From positions 618,001 through 682,000 of the forward strand of contig OZ025656.1 in NCBI GenBank assembly GCA_964019335.1: a stretch of DNA of 64,000 nucleotides, given 5' to 3'. Within the stretch, counting starts at the first letter, position 1, and every line of letters begins with the position of its first letter. Source of the DNA: Diplonema japonicum (lineage: Eukaryota > Euglenozoa > Diplonemea > Diplonemida > Diplonemidae). This document shows, piece after piece, positions 10,828 through 20,840 of this stretch. Made by a program: the position numbers and the translations under genes. The notes beneath the pieces were generated by a model. The model did not search any database and was not told the origin of the DNA. It saw only the letters and a program-made list of their open reading frames with translations.

Positions 10828-11427
10828 ATGGTCTCAAGCGGTATCACATACGAGCAGGTGGAGCAGCTTTCCACTCCACGAGGGTCGCCAACAGACACCG
10901 ATCTCGACCACCTTCGCGCAACGCCCGATTCTCAGGCTTCTTTGTCTACTGAATCTTCTGCAAAGAGCGACAGCACGTGCAGAGAGGCCACTCCCTGTTG
11001 TGACCATAATGACTGGGACAACGTAAGGGTCAACAAGAAGGTGATGACCTTGAGGTGCAGGGTATGCCAGAAGCAGTGGAGAATGAGAGTCGAAGTGGTA
11101 TGGAACACATGGAAATGCGAGGTGTACTCCAGTAATAATGGGAAGTGCCACTCTGACTGCAAGAAGCTTCACATCAACTACAGGAAGCAGAATTTGGAAA
11201 CAAGGTTTCAAATACATGGGCAGGTTGTTATTGACCACGTGCGTGTAGGGAGGGCACAGAGCGACGTGCAGACCAAGATAGAGACGCTCACCCGCCCTGG
11301 TAGTGGGAGCAGCTCGCCCCGTACTGATCCTTCTGCGCCGCCTTCTCCTTCATTGTCCTCGTCTTCTTCCTCTTTTACCCACGACCCTTACACTTGGGGT
11401 GTGGTTAGCCCTCCTGGATGGATTTGA
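10828..11427 (+). CDS. Small conserved-looking C3H-type zinc-binding protein
   Basis: 199 residues from the ATG at 10828. An in-frame ATG at 10753 would add only a low-complexity Lys-rich stretch, so I chose the downstream start. The core (residues about 58-140) reads CCDHNDWDNVRVNKKV, then RCRVCQKQWRMRVEVVW, then WKCEVYSSNNGKCHSDCKKL followed by HINYRKQNLETRF. C-x9-C-x3-C-x3-H is a CCCH-type zinc site, and the earlier C-x2-C with a C-x-H may form another. The C-terminus is Ser/Pro-rich and ends WGVVSPPGWI. CCCH fingers often bind RNA, which is the likely role by family, but I cannot name the protein. It stands alone among repeats, downstream of a foldback element. Codon use resembles the large genes, which supports a real gene. 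Confidence 0.75.
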   Translation: MVSSGITYEQVEQLSTPRGSPTDTDLDHLRATPDSQASLSTESSAKSDSTCREATPCCDHNDWDNVRVNKKVMTLRCRVCQKQWRMRVEVVWNTWKCEVYSSNNGKCHSDCKKLHINYRKQNLETRFQIHGQVVIDHVRVGRAQSDVQTKIETLTRPGSGSSSPRTDPSAPPSPSLSSSSSSFTHDPYTWGVVSPPGWI

Positions 11428-11459
<32 letters not shown>

Positions 11460-12106
11460 AAAAAAAGGGAAAAAAAGTTGGTAGTCTAATGCCTACCCTC
11501 TGATTCTTTTTTTTTTTATTTATTTTATTTTTATTTTTATTTTTTATTTTTTTTTTTGTAGCAGTGGTTGGCATCGCTCACACTTCTTCTCTTGTGTTTT
11601 TTTTTTTTTTTATTCTTTGTTCGTGTATTTTCTATTTTTTTTCCTTACTCTCTTTTTTTTTTTTGTTTTCTTTTTCTTTTTATCCCTCTTGGGTTGTGCT
11701 ATCACATATGGCTTTACTTTTATGCTATCCTTCTCAATAGCGCAGTTCTACAATATTATTCTATTCTTTTCATTTTTTTTTTTTTTTTTTTTTGCTCATT
11801 ATTTTTTTTTATTTCTTCTTCGTGAAACAATGGCTGGACAAAACTTTAAAAAAAAAAAAAAGAAGTTTAAAAAAAAAAGGTTTTTCACCAAAAGTTATTT
11901 TTTCAGCAGGGCGCCGCCAACACCGGCCTCCTTTAACTCATATATTTTTTTCTTTCTCTTCCCTTCCTTGTTGAAGAGTGCCTCAGGTAATGAAATCTAT
12001 GGTAAAATCTCTTCGTCTCTCTTTTTTTTTTTTTTTTTTTTTTTTTTTGTTTATCTTCAACGTAATCGCCAAAAAAAAGGAGAGATTAAAAGAAAGCAAA
12101 GTTGCT

Positions 12107-12142
<36 letters not shown>

Positions 12143-12379
12143 AAACGGTTTAAAGACCAAAACAGGGGTAAATTTAGTCATCGCATTCATTTTATTTTTA
12201 AGAATTTCCACGCAAAATAATACTCTAGAATGTGACGTGAGAGACAACCCCCGCACTTAATGGAAAACAAAAAAAGATTGAAGATTTGAAAGAAGTTATG
12301 GTCCAGTTCACTGCTAACTTTAACAAAGAAATTTGAGTTATCAGATGACCTCTTAAAAGGGGGAACTCAGAAGAGAGAG

Positions 12380-12410
<31 letters not shown>

Positions 12411-12505
12411 ACCCTCGTGTCTCTGAAGTGCTTTAGAGCTACGACCATTGTTAACAAAGAGAGAAAAGTATTTTTATTTTTTAAAGGGGGAAGGACTGGG
12501 GCAGT

Positions 12506-12555
<50 letters not shown>

Positions 12556-12640
12556 CCTCTTTTATTATCTTCAAGATAAAGAGGGAAAGAAAGAGTGGAG
12601 AAGAAAAGATCTTTTTTTTTCCCCTCTTCCTCCTTCTATC

Positions 12641-12675
<35 letters not shown>
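11428..12675. other. Homopolymer-rich non-coding stretch
   Basis: Poly-A and poly-T tracts up to about 43 nt. A repeat-E fragment (GCCGCCAACACCGGCC) lies at 11913-11928. No gene seen. Confidence 0.65.
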
Positions 12676-12676
<1 letters not shown>

Positions 12677-12774
12677 AAGAACGAGTCTTTGACTTGTCTA
12701 AACAAAAGGGGAACGTTGGCAACGTGTTTCGGGTTGACAAACTTCTCCAGGTTTTACCTGGCACGTACAAACAA
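12676..12774 (+). repeat. Repeat D, copy 1 (interrupted)
   Basis: Begins AAGAACGAGTCTTTGACTTG after a poly-T run and continues through CTTCTCCAGGTTTTACC to GGCACGTACAAACAA. It matches 14249-14356 and 35261-35373 over about 100 bp. The repeat is broken at 12774 and resumes at 13279. Confidence 0.75.
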
Positions 12775-12776
12775 AA

Positions 12777-13275
12777 ATGACGGCACTAGACTGGGATGAT
12801 CTGGTCCAATACGCGGACCTCGAGTACCCATCGGGAAGCACTCGCGCCCTTCACCTCGCGGATTGCATCTTCGAGGAGTGCGACACCTCGCACGGTGACA
12901 CTGCGGTGCACTGTGCGAGGTGTGGCGCTAAAGGGCAAAGGACATGTTTGTCCTCTCGCTGCCCGCCACCCCTAAGTCAGGCGTTTCTTCTAGTGGAAGA
13001 TTCCACCCAGTGGGTGTGCCCCCATGCATTTGGGCGGTTAAAAAGCTTGGTGAAGCTTTGGTCCAGACGGACCCGGAGGTGGAGTCCCCTCCATCACCAG
13101 ACCTCAGTGAGGTCCAAACCAATGCGGAGAGTCTCCGCTTGGTCTTCGCTCAGATCGCTGAGTTGAAGGCGGAGAACGAGCGTCTCCGTAACCGCGTCGA
13201 GGCATCGAATGCCTTACCGGTACTCCCGTTGGAGTTTGACGTACGGAGGGTCTCGGCTTGGGCCCCACTAGTTTC
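12777..13275 (+). pseudogene. Frameshifted gene fragment inserted in repeat D
   Basis: GC-rich, gene-like DNA in two frames. The first runs from ATG 12777 (MTALDWDDLVQYADL, then CARCGAKG with a possible zinc pair) to about residue 85. The second, from about 13040, reads SPDLSEVQTNAESL and IAELKAENERLRNRVEAS, a leucine-zipper-like coiled coil. Joining the two needs a frameshift or an unplaced tiny intron. The segment is flanked by near-identical 19-nt copies of ACCYGGCACGTACAAACAA (12756-12774 and 13279-13297), so it looks like an insertion into a D repeat. The product family is not recognised. It might be a captured exon or part of a retroelement. Confidence 0.5.
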
Positions 13276-13278
13276 CTC

Positions 13279-13309
13279 ACCCGGCACGTACAAACAACGG
13301 CCCAGTTCC

Positions 13310-13310
<1 letters not shown>
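13279..13310 (+). repeat. Repeat D, copy 1, resumed 3' part
   Basis: ACCCGGCACGTACAAACAAC followed by GGCCCAGTTCC. The first 19 nt duplicate the end of the upstream part. Confidence 0.65.
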
Positions 13311-13341
<31 letters not shown>

Positions 13342-14067
13342 CCTTTTTTCCCTCCCCCATTTTTATTTTTTTTATTTTTTTTTGTCCCTATTTTTTTTTT
13401 TCTTCCACTTTATTGCTTTCTAGTTAGCTCCCCCCACCCCCATCTTTTTTTTTCTTCTCTTCTCAATGTAGCATTTTTTTTTCCTCTTCCTCTTGACCCC
13501 ATCCCCCTGCTAGTAGGTATCAATTTTTTTTAATTGGTGTTGTTTTTGAGATAAAGAAAATGTAGTTTCCCCCATTTTTTTAAAAAAAAGAAAAAGAAAA
13601 AATGACCAGGCTCCTAGGTGAGGATGGAAGTCCATCTTTCGCTTTTGCTGTCTATTCTCAGTCATTTTTTTTTTTTTTTTGAGATCACAGGAGTGATCAG
13701 CGAGCTCTAGGTACTACTAGCGGGGGTGGGAAAAGAGTTTTTTTTTTTTATAGTGGTTTATTGAAGGTGGTGGGATAGCATGGAGAAATAAGAACATCAG
13801 ATGTTGTTCGCTGTTGACCTCGTCGGTCATCACCGGAGCGCCCGAGTGGGGGAGTGTATTGGGGTGACGAACAGGCAGCGCAGAAGACGGCTCGGCCGAG
13901 GTGTGCCCCCTGTAATCAAGTAGACAGTTCATGCTTGTTGCAATCAAAGCGCCATTTTTTTTTTTTTTTTTTAAAACATCTTTGCTACATACCGTATTTT
14001 TTTAACGTTAAAAAAAGTCGGTTTTTAATTAAAAACCGAACAACAAAAAAAAAAAAGGCTGTCCCGA

Positions 14068-14114
<47 letters not shown>

Positions 14115-14248
14115 GCAATATCAAATTCAGTTACATTTTTTTATTGTTTTTCTTGCAAGCAAAAAAAAAAAAAAATCCGCCCGAAGTACTCGTCAATACC
14201 TTGTAATGAGCCGACTTTTTTTTCTCTCTTTTTTTTTTTTTCCTTGAG
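13311..14248. other. Homopolymer-rich non-coding stretch with repeat-E pieces
   Basis: Contains repeat-E pieces GGGTGACGAACAGGCAGC (13862-13879) and TGTAATCAAGTAGACA (13911-13926), and a perfect 22-nt palindrome centred at 14028/14029. No gene seen. Confidence 0.6.
14018..14039. repeat. Perfect 22-nt palindrome
   Basis: The half-site TCGGTTTTTAA is followed directly by its reverse complement, next to poly-A and poly-T runs. Confidence 0.8.
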
Positions 14249-14356
14249 GAACGAGTCTTTGACTTGTCTAGACAAGAGGAACGTTGGAACGTGTTACGGG
14301 TTTATAAACTTCTCCAGGTTTTTCTCTACCCGCCACGTACAAACAACCAGTTCCTC
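14249..14356 (+). repeat. Repeat D, copy 2
   Basis: GAACGAGTCTTTGACTTGTC near the start and CACGTACAAACAACCAGTTC near the end. Uninterrupted, so it gives the ancestral form of copy 1. Preceded by poly-T like the other copies. Confidence 0.75.
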
Positions 14357-14576
14357 TTTTTATGTGTTATATTTTTCTCAAACAGGCCCCTATACGGTGC
14401 CGAGGTAAGCTGCGCTGACACGGCTCTGGATTATGAGCAGAAAGATTGGCAGAAGGTTCTCGAGCTGCATGCCGAGGCGAAGAGATAAAAGGGAAGGAGG
14501 CCCCCCCCCTTTTTTTTTTCCTGGTGTTGGTGAGCTCTCTCCTTTTTTTTTATTTTTTTCTCTCTTTTTTTTTTTT

Positions 14577-15216
14577 TATTTCACTCTTCAGAAATTACTT
14601 CACGCACTGGGGGGCCCATTACTTCACGCTAAATACTTCACGGTGAAATAATGGCCTGTTTTCCGTGAAGTAATAGGGGGTTTCCGTTAAATAATATGCC
14701 TCGGTAGGCCAATTTTTGCCTCGGTTCGGTTCCCAGTGGGGCTACTTTTTCCTCTCAGTTTGCTAATTTCCCCCCAGGTTCTCAATTGGCCAACTTTTGC
14801 CTCGGCTCAGTTCCAAGTTGGACTACTTTTTCCTCCCAATTTGCCCACTTTTGGCTAGGCCTTGTTCCCAGTTTCTGTGGGTAACTCTTCTGTGGGTAAG
14901 GGTAACTTAGTCAGCTTACCCAAGCTCCCCAAAAGACTTCAAAATACCGAAGCAGCAGAAAAAAAGGAGCCAGCGGCCGCGCTAGGTATGGGAAGGCCTG
15001 ATTAGAGATGGTGACAGCGGCAGCTCTTAGTCAACAAAAGGAGGAAAAACAACTTGTATTGTAACCTTTGTAACCCCTCTCTTGTTGTACCCCTTGTCAC
15101 CCTGTTGTGCCCCTCGTGGTGAAGTAATTTCAGAGTGTCGTGAAATAAAACCACTTACCTACCGCCAAGTAATGCTTTACCGACCTCGAGGTAACGGTAA
15201 AGTCATTACTTGTTGA
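14577..15216 (-). mobile_element. Foldback element, subfamily A, copy 3 (inverted, 5'-truncated)
   Basis: Plus-strand reading starts TTATTTCACTCTTCAGAAAT, the reverse complement of the A-element 3' end, and runs through the same body as copies 1 and 2. At the 5' end it stops in the stem (GTCATTACTTGTTG) without the terminal TAGCTATTTA. A short internal deletion removes part of a TTACTTCAC word near 14630. No coding frame. Confidence 0.75.
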
Positions 15217-15999
15217 GAAGATCTAGAGAAAAAGGAAATGTCCTCCGTTCTCATTGGCGGCCACCCCCCCCCCCCCCCCCCCCGGTGAGCTTCATGCATG
15301 GATCCCTGGCCTAAAAGTCGATTTCAATTCCATTCCAGCCCTTAGAAGTCCGAAGCGAAATTATTTTTTTTCTTCCAAACAGCTACATCTAATTCTCTTG
15401 AGATTTTGGCCCTAATAAATATAAAATCAAAGCTTTACTTTAATTATTATTTTTTTTATTTTTCTTTTTTTTTGTTTTGAGAATTTAGCATAGCACGACG
15501 AAACTTTAAAAAAAAAAGATGAAAAATCAGCCAGAATCAGATTTCTCTTGACTCGTTTTTTTTTCTTTTTTTTTTTCTTTTTTTTTTTTTTGATAGGCCA
15601 CCAGGACTTCCTCACGGAAAATGTCACATCCAAAAATGTGCAGAGAAAGGGGGTGCACTGCCTTCCCTGCCAATGCTAAGTCGAGGGTTGCACACCTTGT
15701 GACATGGGGGGGGTCCGACGGCACATGAGCACGCTCACGAGCGAAGCGACGCAACAAGTGAAATACGGCTGATTTTTCACAAATAAATGGTTTTTTTTTT
15801 TTTTTTTTCCCCTTTTTCCCCTAAACAGCGAGTTTTATTTTTTTACTCCTCTAGATTTTTACTTTTATGCAGCACGGATCCCTTTTCACAGGCACTGACA
15901 CTGATGTGCCTCCTCAGCATAGGGAAGTGTGCTGGATGAAAGTTAAAAATGTTTTTTTTTCTTTTTTTTTTATCGCAAACAACTGCTACCTACCGCGTA

Positions 16000-16162
16000 T
16001 TTGGACTTAATATGGAAACAGAAAAGAAAAACAAAAAAAGAACTCCATTTTTATCTTTTCAAAAAAATGAGTTTATACGCGCGAGCAAAATTTTAAAAAC
16101 CTTTTTTGCTCGCGCGAACTACAATTTTTTTTCTTTTTTCCCCCCCCCATATTAAGTCCAAA
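16000..16162. repeat. Nested inverted repeat (hairpin within hairpin)
   Basis: Outer arms TTTGGACTTAATATG (16000-16014) and its exact complement (16148-16162) enclose inner arms CGCGCGAGCAAAA (16078-16090) and its complement (16104-16116) around a 13-nt loop. CTACC flanks the outer arms on both sides in inverted orientation. Confidence 0.75.
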
Positions 16163-18586
16163 CATATGGGTAGTTTCCATATCTTAAATTAAGAAGTTTT
16201 TTAAAAAGCGACCCTCAGCAAAAAAAAAAAAAAAAAAAAAAAAGAAAAAAAATTCTGACATCTTTCATGACCTTAAGGAAAATCCGCCCAAAGGGGTCCA
16301 CCCTCTGGGAGAGAAAGACTTCTTTTAAAAAGATTTTAAGCTTTGTTAAATTCTGAAGGGTTTTCTTTAATCTTCGATATTGACAGGCAGGCAGTGAGGA
16401 TTAAGGGGATCATGAAACAGCGCAAAAAAAAAAAAAAAAAAAAAAAAAAGGGAACAAAATTTATCGGAGGGCCATTTACTGGCACCCCCCCTTTTTGTTT
16501 TGTTTTGTTTAAGTTTTTTATATTTAAGGTTTCTTATAAGAGCAGCAAAAAGAAGAAAAAAAAAAAAAGAAAAAAGTGATAGCAGCATGCAGTATTTATC
16601 CCAAAGTTTATGCTGTGTGCAAACAAGTGCTAAAAACTGACTTTTTTTTTTTTGTTAAGTGGGGATAACATGGGCGCAAGATGGCCTCCTTTAATTCTGA
16701 CGTATTCTTTTATATTTCTCTTTTTTTCTTTTCCTCGCGAGATATTTTTCTTCCTTTCATTTCTTTTTTTTTTTTTCCCCTCCCATATTTTTTACTCCAA
16801 CTTACTCGTTCTACTCCCTTTTTTTTTATGGGAGGCAAAGTTTAAAAAGAAAATGAAAAAAGAATATAGAAAACGAATAAACTCCTGTTCGCAAACTAAA
16901 CATTTTTTTTTTTTTTATAAAAGGCAGCACACAAAATAACAAAAACTGGTAGGAAAGTAAAAAAAGGGGGGGGAAAGGCCCAGGTTTAGTTTGAGCTAAA
17001 GGTGCCTGTTAGAAAGAGCAGTAGATCCTGCAGAAGCTAAACAAGAGAAAATCTTGATTTTTTTTTTTTTGAATATCATGAAACTGTGTTCTTTGTATTT
17101 CGTCAAAGGAAAAAAAAAAAAGTATTCCTCTTCTTTATCTTTTTCTGAAGGTTATGCACCTTCCAGCGTTGAAAAAAAGATTTTTTTTTTGTATAAGCTA
17201 TATTATCAAGTACTAAAAAGAACTTTTTTTGTTTTAGAGCGCAATTCGTTGTTATGAGATTAACCGAAGTTGCCGCGTAAAGCACAAAAAAGGAAGTCCT
17301 GACTGGAGCGGCTGAACACGTTGCCAAAGGGAAAGCCTCTCCTCACACCCCACAGTACACAAATAAAAAAAAAAAAAAAAAAAACCTATAAACTGCATTG
17401 CTACAACATTAACAAAAAAAAAAAAGAAAACAAAAAAAAAAAAAAAAAAAAAAAACCACCCGTACCTACGGATTATGTAGTTCCAATGTAATATTTTCAA
17501 CAATATACCCCTAACCCATTGTGAAGTGAAATGGGAAGGGGGGGAAGGAAGGAAGGTGGAGCGCCAGTTAGTTATAGATTGCTGCTCGTGTGCGCAGGAA
17601 GATTGAAATTGTGAGGCTAGAGTTTTTTTTCTTTTCTTTTTTTTGTCTTTTTTTTTTCCGATGCAAAGGAAAAAGAAATAAAAAAAAAAAGAAGAGCTAC
17701 CGAAAGGAGTGCTCTCACTTTGTTGAAAGCGTTTTTTTTTTTTTTTTTTTTTTTTTCTTCCAGAGCTTAAAACAAAGTAACCAACAATATACAACAACAA
17801 AGTAATAAAACACAAAAAAGAAGAAAAAAAAAAAAAAAACGTTTCAAAAAAAAAGAAGAAGAATAAAATAAAGAGAGGGGGGAAAGGTGCCCGAGAGGCC
17901 ATACTTGCCATACTTTCAGTCAGAGTGAAATAAACGTTTTCCTTCTTCAAAGCGTTTTTGTTTTTTCACAATTTGGCACACATTTGACGCAAAACTCTTT
18001 TGAAGTATATGATGTTGTTTAAATATTTGCTTTTTCTTTCTTTTTTTTTTCCCCTCTCTTTCCTCTTGCCCATGCTTTTTTTTTTTTTTCCACTCCATTA
18101 TTATGCCTCCACTCCACAAAAAGAACACTGTGTCCAATATTTTACTTTTTAGACCGAAGCCGCTGAAGGGAGATAGGGGCAGGTAGAAGAACAAGACAGG
18201 ACGTCCCAGATCAGGGATTTCCTTTTACCTCTTTAAATTTTTTTTTTTTTTGTATTCAACAAGTACCGCTTTAGTTTCTTGTAAGAACAAAAAAAAGGTT
18301 GTGGTAGTTATTCAAAGCCAAGTACCGTCCGACACGGAATGCTGCGCACCGGACTCTTTTTTTTGAAGGGGGTAAAACTTTTTTTTTATGTAGAGTGTAG
18401 AAAGATTTTGTTTCCATCTCATTTTTTTTTCTCTTTTCCTTATTTATCTTCTGATTACCATTCCTCCGCTTTCATTTTTTTTTTCTTTCCCTCCTAGGCA
18501 CAAAAAAACTGTGGGTAGCTGGGAGTGTCCAGGTTACAACAAAGGGAAAAAATGTGTAGCTGTAATCTCACCCCCCCCTCATTTGT

Positions 18587-18640
<54 letters not shown>

Positions 18641-19021
18641 CGTTCATCGCTAAAAAAGAGAGAAATGGAAAAAGAAAAAAGAAAAAAAAAATAATAATAA
18701 TAATTGTTCAGTCTTTTTTTTTTTTAAAGCCCCCAACCCCAAATTGTGCAGAATTTTATCCACCCCCCCCCCACCCCCCTCTCCACAGCTTTCTTTTCTT
18801 TTTTGGGTTTGTTATCCTGCCAAAAGGAAAAGAAAGGTATTGTTAGCCCATTTGCACGATTATTACCCCTCCCCCCCTTTTTTTTTAAAAAGGTAAACAT
18901 AGAAATTAACTTTTTTATATTTTTTTTGTTAAATGGTGGGGATAATAACATGGAAATTATAAGAAGTATATCAGATGGTCGTCAGGCAACATCTAGGTGA
19001 AGACCGTAACGCAGATGCTCA

Positions 19022-19090
19022 GGGTGACGAACAGGCAGCAAACTGCACGAGCGCCGAATCTTGGTATTATTAAGGCCGCCAACACTGGCC
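19022..19090 (+). repeat. Repeat E
   Basis: GGGTGACGAACAGGCAGC, as at 13862, followed about 35 nt later by GCCGCCAACACTGGCC, as at 11913 and, more diverged, 20387. Confidence 0.5.
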
Positions 19091-19302
19091 CCCTTTTACT
19101 CTTATTTATGGGGAAGCGGACAAAGCGAGTTCTTTTCAGCAAGGTAAAAAATTTGTGCCTATGCTTTTCGTTGTAATTGTTTCACATGCAAGCTTTGGGG
19201 TTCGTAGTTGTAAGACACCCCCCTGGGTTTCATGTGGGTTTTTTAATTAATTTATTTTAACACTATCAAAAGAAGAAAAAGAAAACAAAACAAAAAAGAC
19301 TG

Positions 19303-19335
<33 letters not shown>

Positions 19336-20205
19336 GCAAATAGCTCTGATGAATTTAAAGAAAAAAAAAAAAAAAAAAAAAAAAAAAGCATGAAATTGCG
19401 AGGGATAAATAATAACTATTATAAGTGGCTTGGCGAGATTTTTATGGTGCATACCTAGACTACTCCATAAAGGCGGAATACCTATTCTTTATGGCCCCTT
19501 TTCGCCATTTTCCTCTATTAGGCCAAACCTTGAAACTCGTCTTTGAAGGAGAGAAGAGAAAAACAGAAGGAAAAAAAAAAAAAAAAAAAAGTAATTTCTA
19601 TTTTTTTCTTTTTTATTTCGCTACAGTACTTTTTTTTTATTATATTTATTTTATTTTAATTTTTTTCCTTTTTTGCGGAGATTTTTTTATTTTTAACAAG
19701 GTGATCGAATATATATTATATTTATAATTCTTTTTTTAAAATCTGTGGCATAGCGCACAGAGTCATGAGAAAAGAAGGAGAAAAAAAAAAAGAAAATGGG
19801 GGGAAAAAAAGAAGGGAAGTGTGTGAAACCCTGCACTTTTGTCAGGTGCAGGTGGAACATTTTTCTTTCTCTTTTTTTTGAGGGGTGGGGTGAACTCTTT
19901 TTTTTTTTTTTTTTTGCGAGATAAAAGAAAAAGAAACTCAAACCACCACCTTTTATAGTGGAACTATATACTTTTTGGCACAAAAAAGGCAAGGTTGGAC
20001 CAGGTGATGGAGTACTAACCTCACTGTTTGGACCTTATGTCTCTCTCTCCCCCCCCCCCCCCCCCATAGCCACACTCCCTTTTTCTTCTCAATCACAACA
20101 AACTGCCAGGCAGTTTGATTGCTACTTTTTTTGCGAAGGGCGAGTGAAGAAAAAAAAAAAGAAAGAAAAAACGAACTTGTGACTTCTCTTTCCATTTCTT
20201 CTTCT

Positions 20206-20253
<48 letters not shown>

Positions 20254-20354
20254 TGATGCAATTATTATTTCCTCTCCTTTTTCTCACCCCCTTTACTCAA
20301 GGGTGCCAAAACACTTTTTGCACTTTTTTTTTCTTTTCTTTTTTTTTTTCTTCT

Positions 20355-20402
20355 TGTAATCAAGTAGACAAGTGCCTTGCGGAGTCGTCACCAACACTGG
20401 CC
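20355..20402 (+). repeat. Repeat E fragment
   Basis: TGTAATCAAGTAGACA, identical to 13911-13926, then CACCAACACTGGCC. Confidence 0.45.
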
Positions 20403-20704
20403 TCTTTATATATATTTTTTGTTTTTGTTTTTTGTTGCTCTAATCTTGTTTCTTTGGTATTTGGTTGAGGTACGCGGGTGTGTATTTAAATATCACCACC
20501 TATATTTTTTTTTTCTCCTTCGCATATATTTTTGGAAATAATATATTTCCCCACCCCCTAGGTGCCGATTGGGGGTGAGTAATAATATAATAGCATTTTT
20601 TTTGAAAGAAAATAAAATCCTTTAATAAATGAGTAAAAATATACTTCCCACCCCCCTGCGGCTCTAAACTGCGACCTCGGTTAAAGAACAATAAGGCACC
20701 CCTG

Positions 20705-20751
<47 letters not shown>

Positions 20752-20840
20752 CCCCAGTAAGCCAGGTTTTTTACGTTTTGCAGTTGCGTAAATTTGTGTT
20801 TTAGTATATGAAGAACAGAGATGGTTTTTCCCTTTTTTTT

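Larger units (their letters stand above)
15217..20840. other. Long non-coding stretch
   Basis: Dense poly-A, poly-T and poly-C runs with short unique islands (15600-15770, 17240-17330, 18960-19130). The open frames are low-complexity Phe/Lys repeats. Within it lie a nested foldback (16000-16162) and repeat-E pieces (19022-19090, 20355-20402). No gene, tRNA or rRNA recognised. Confidence 0.6.
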
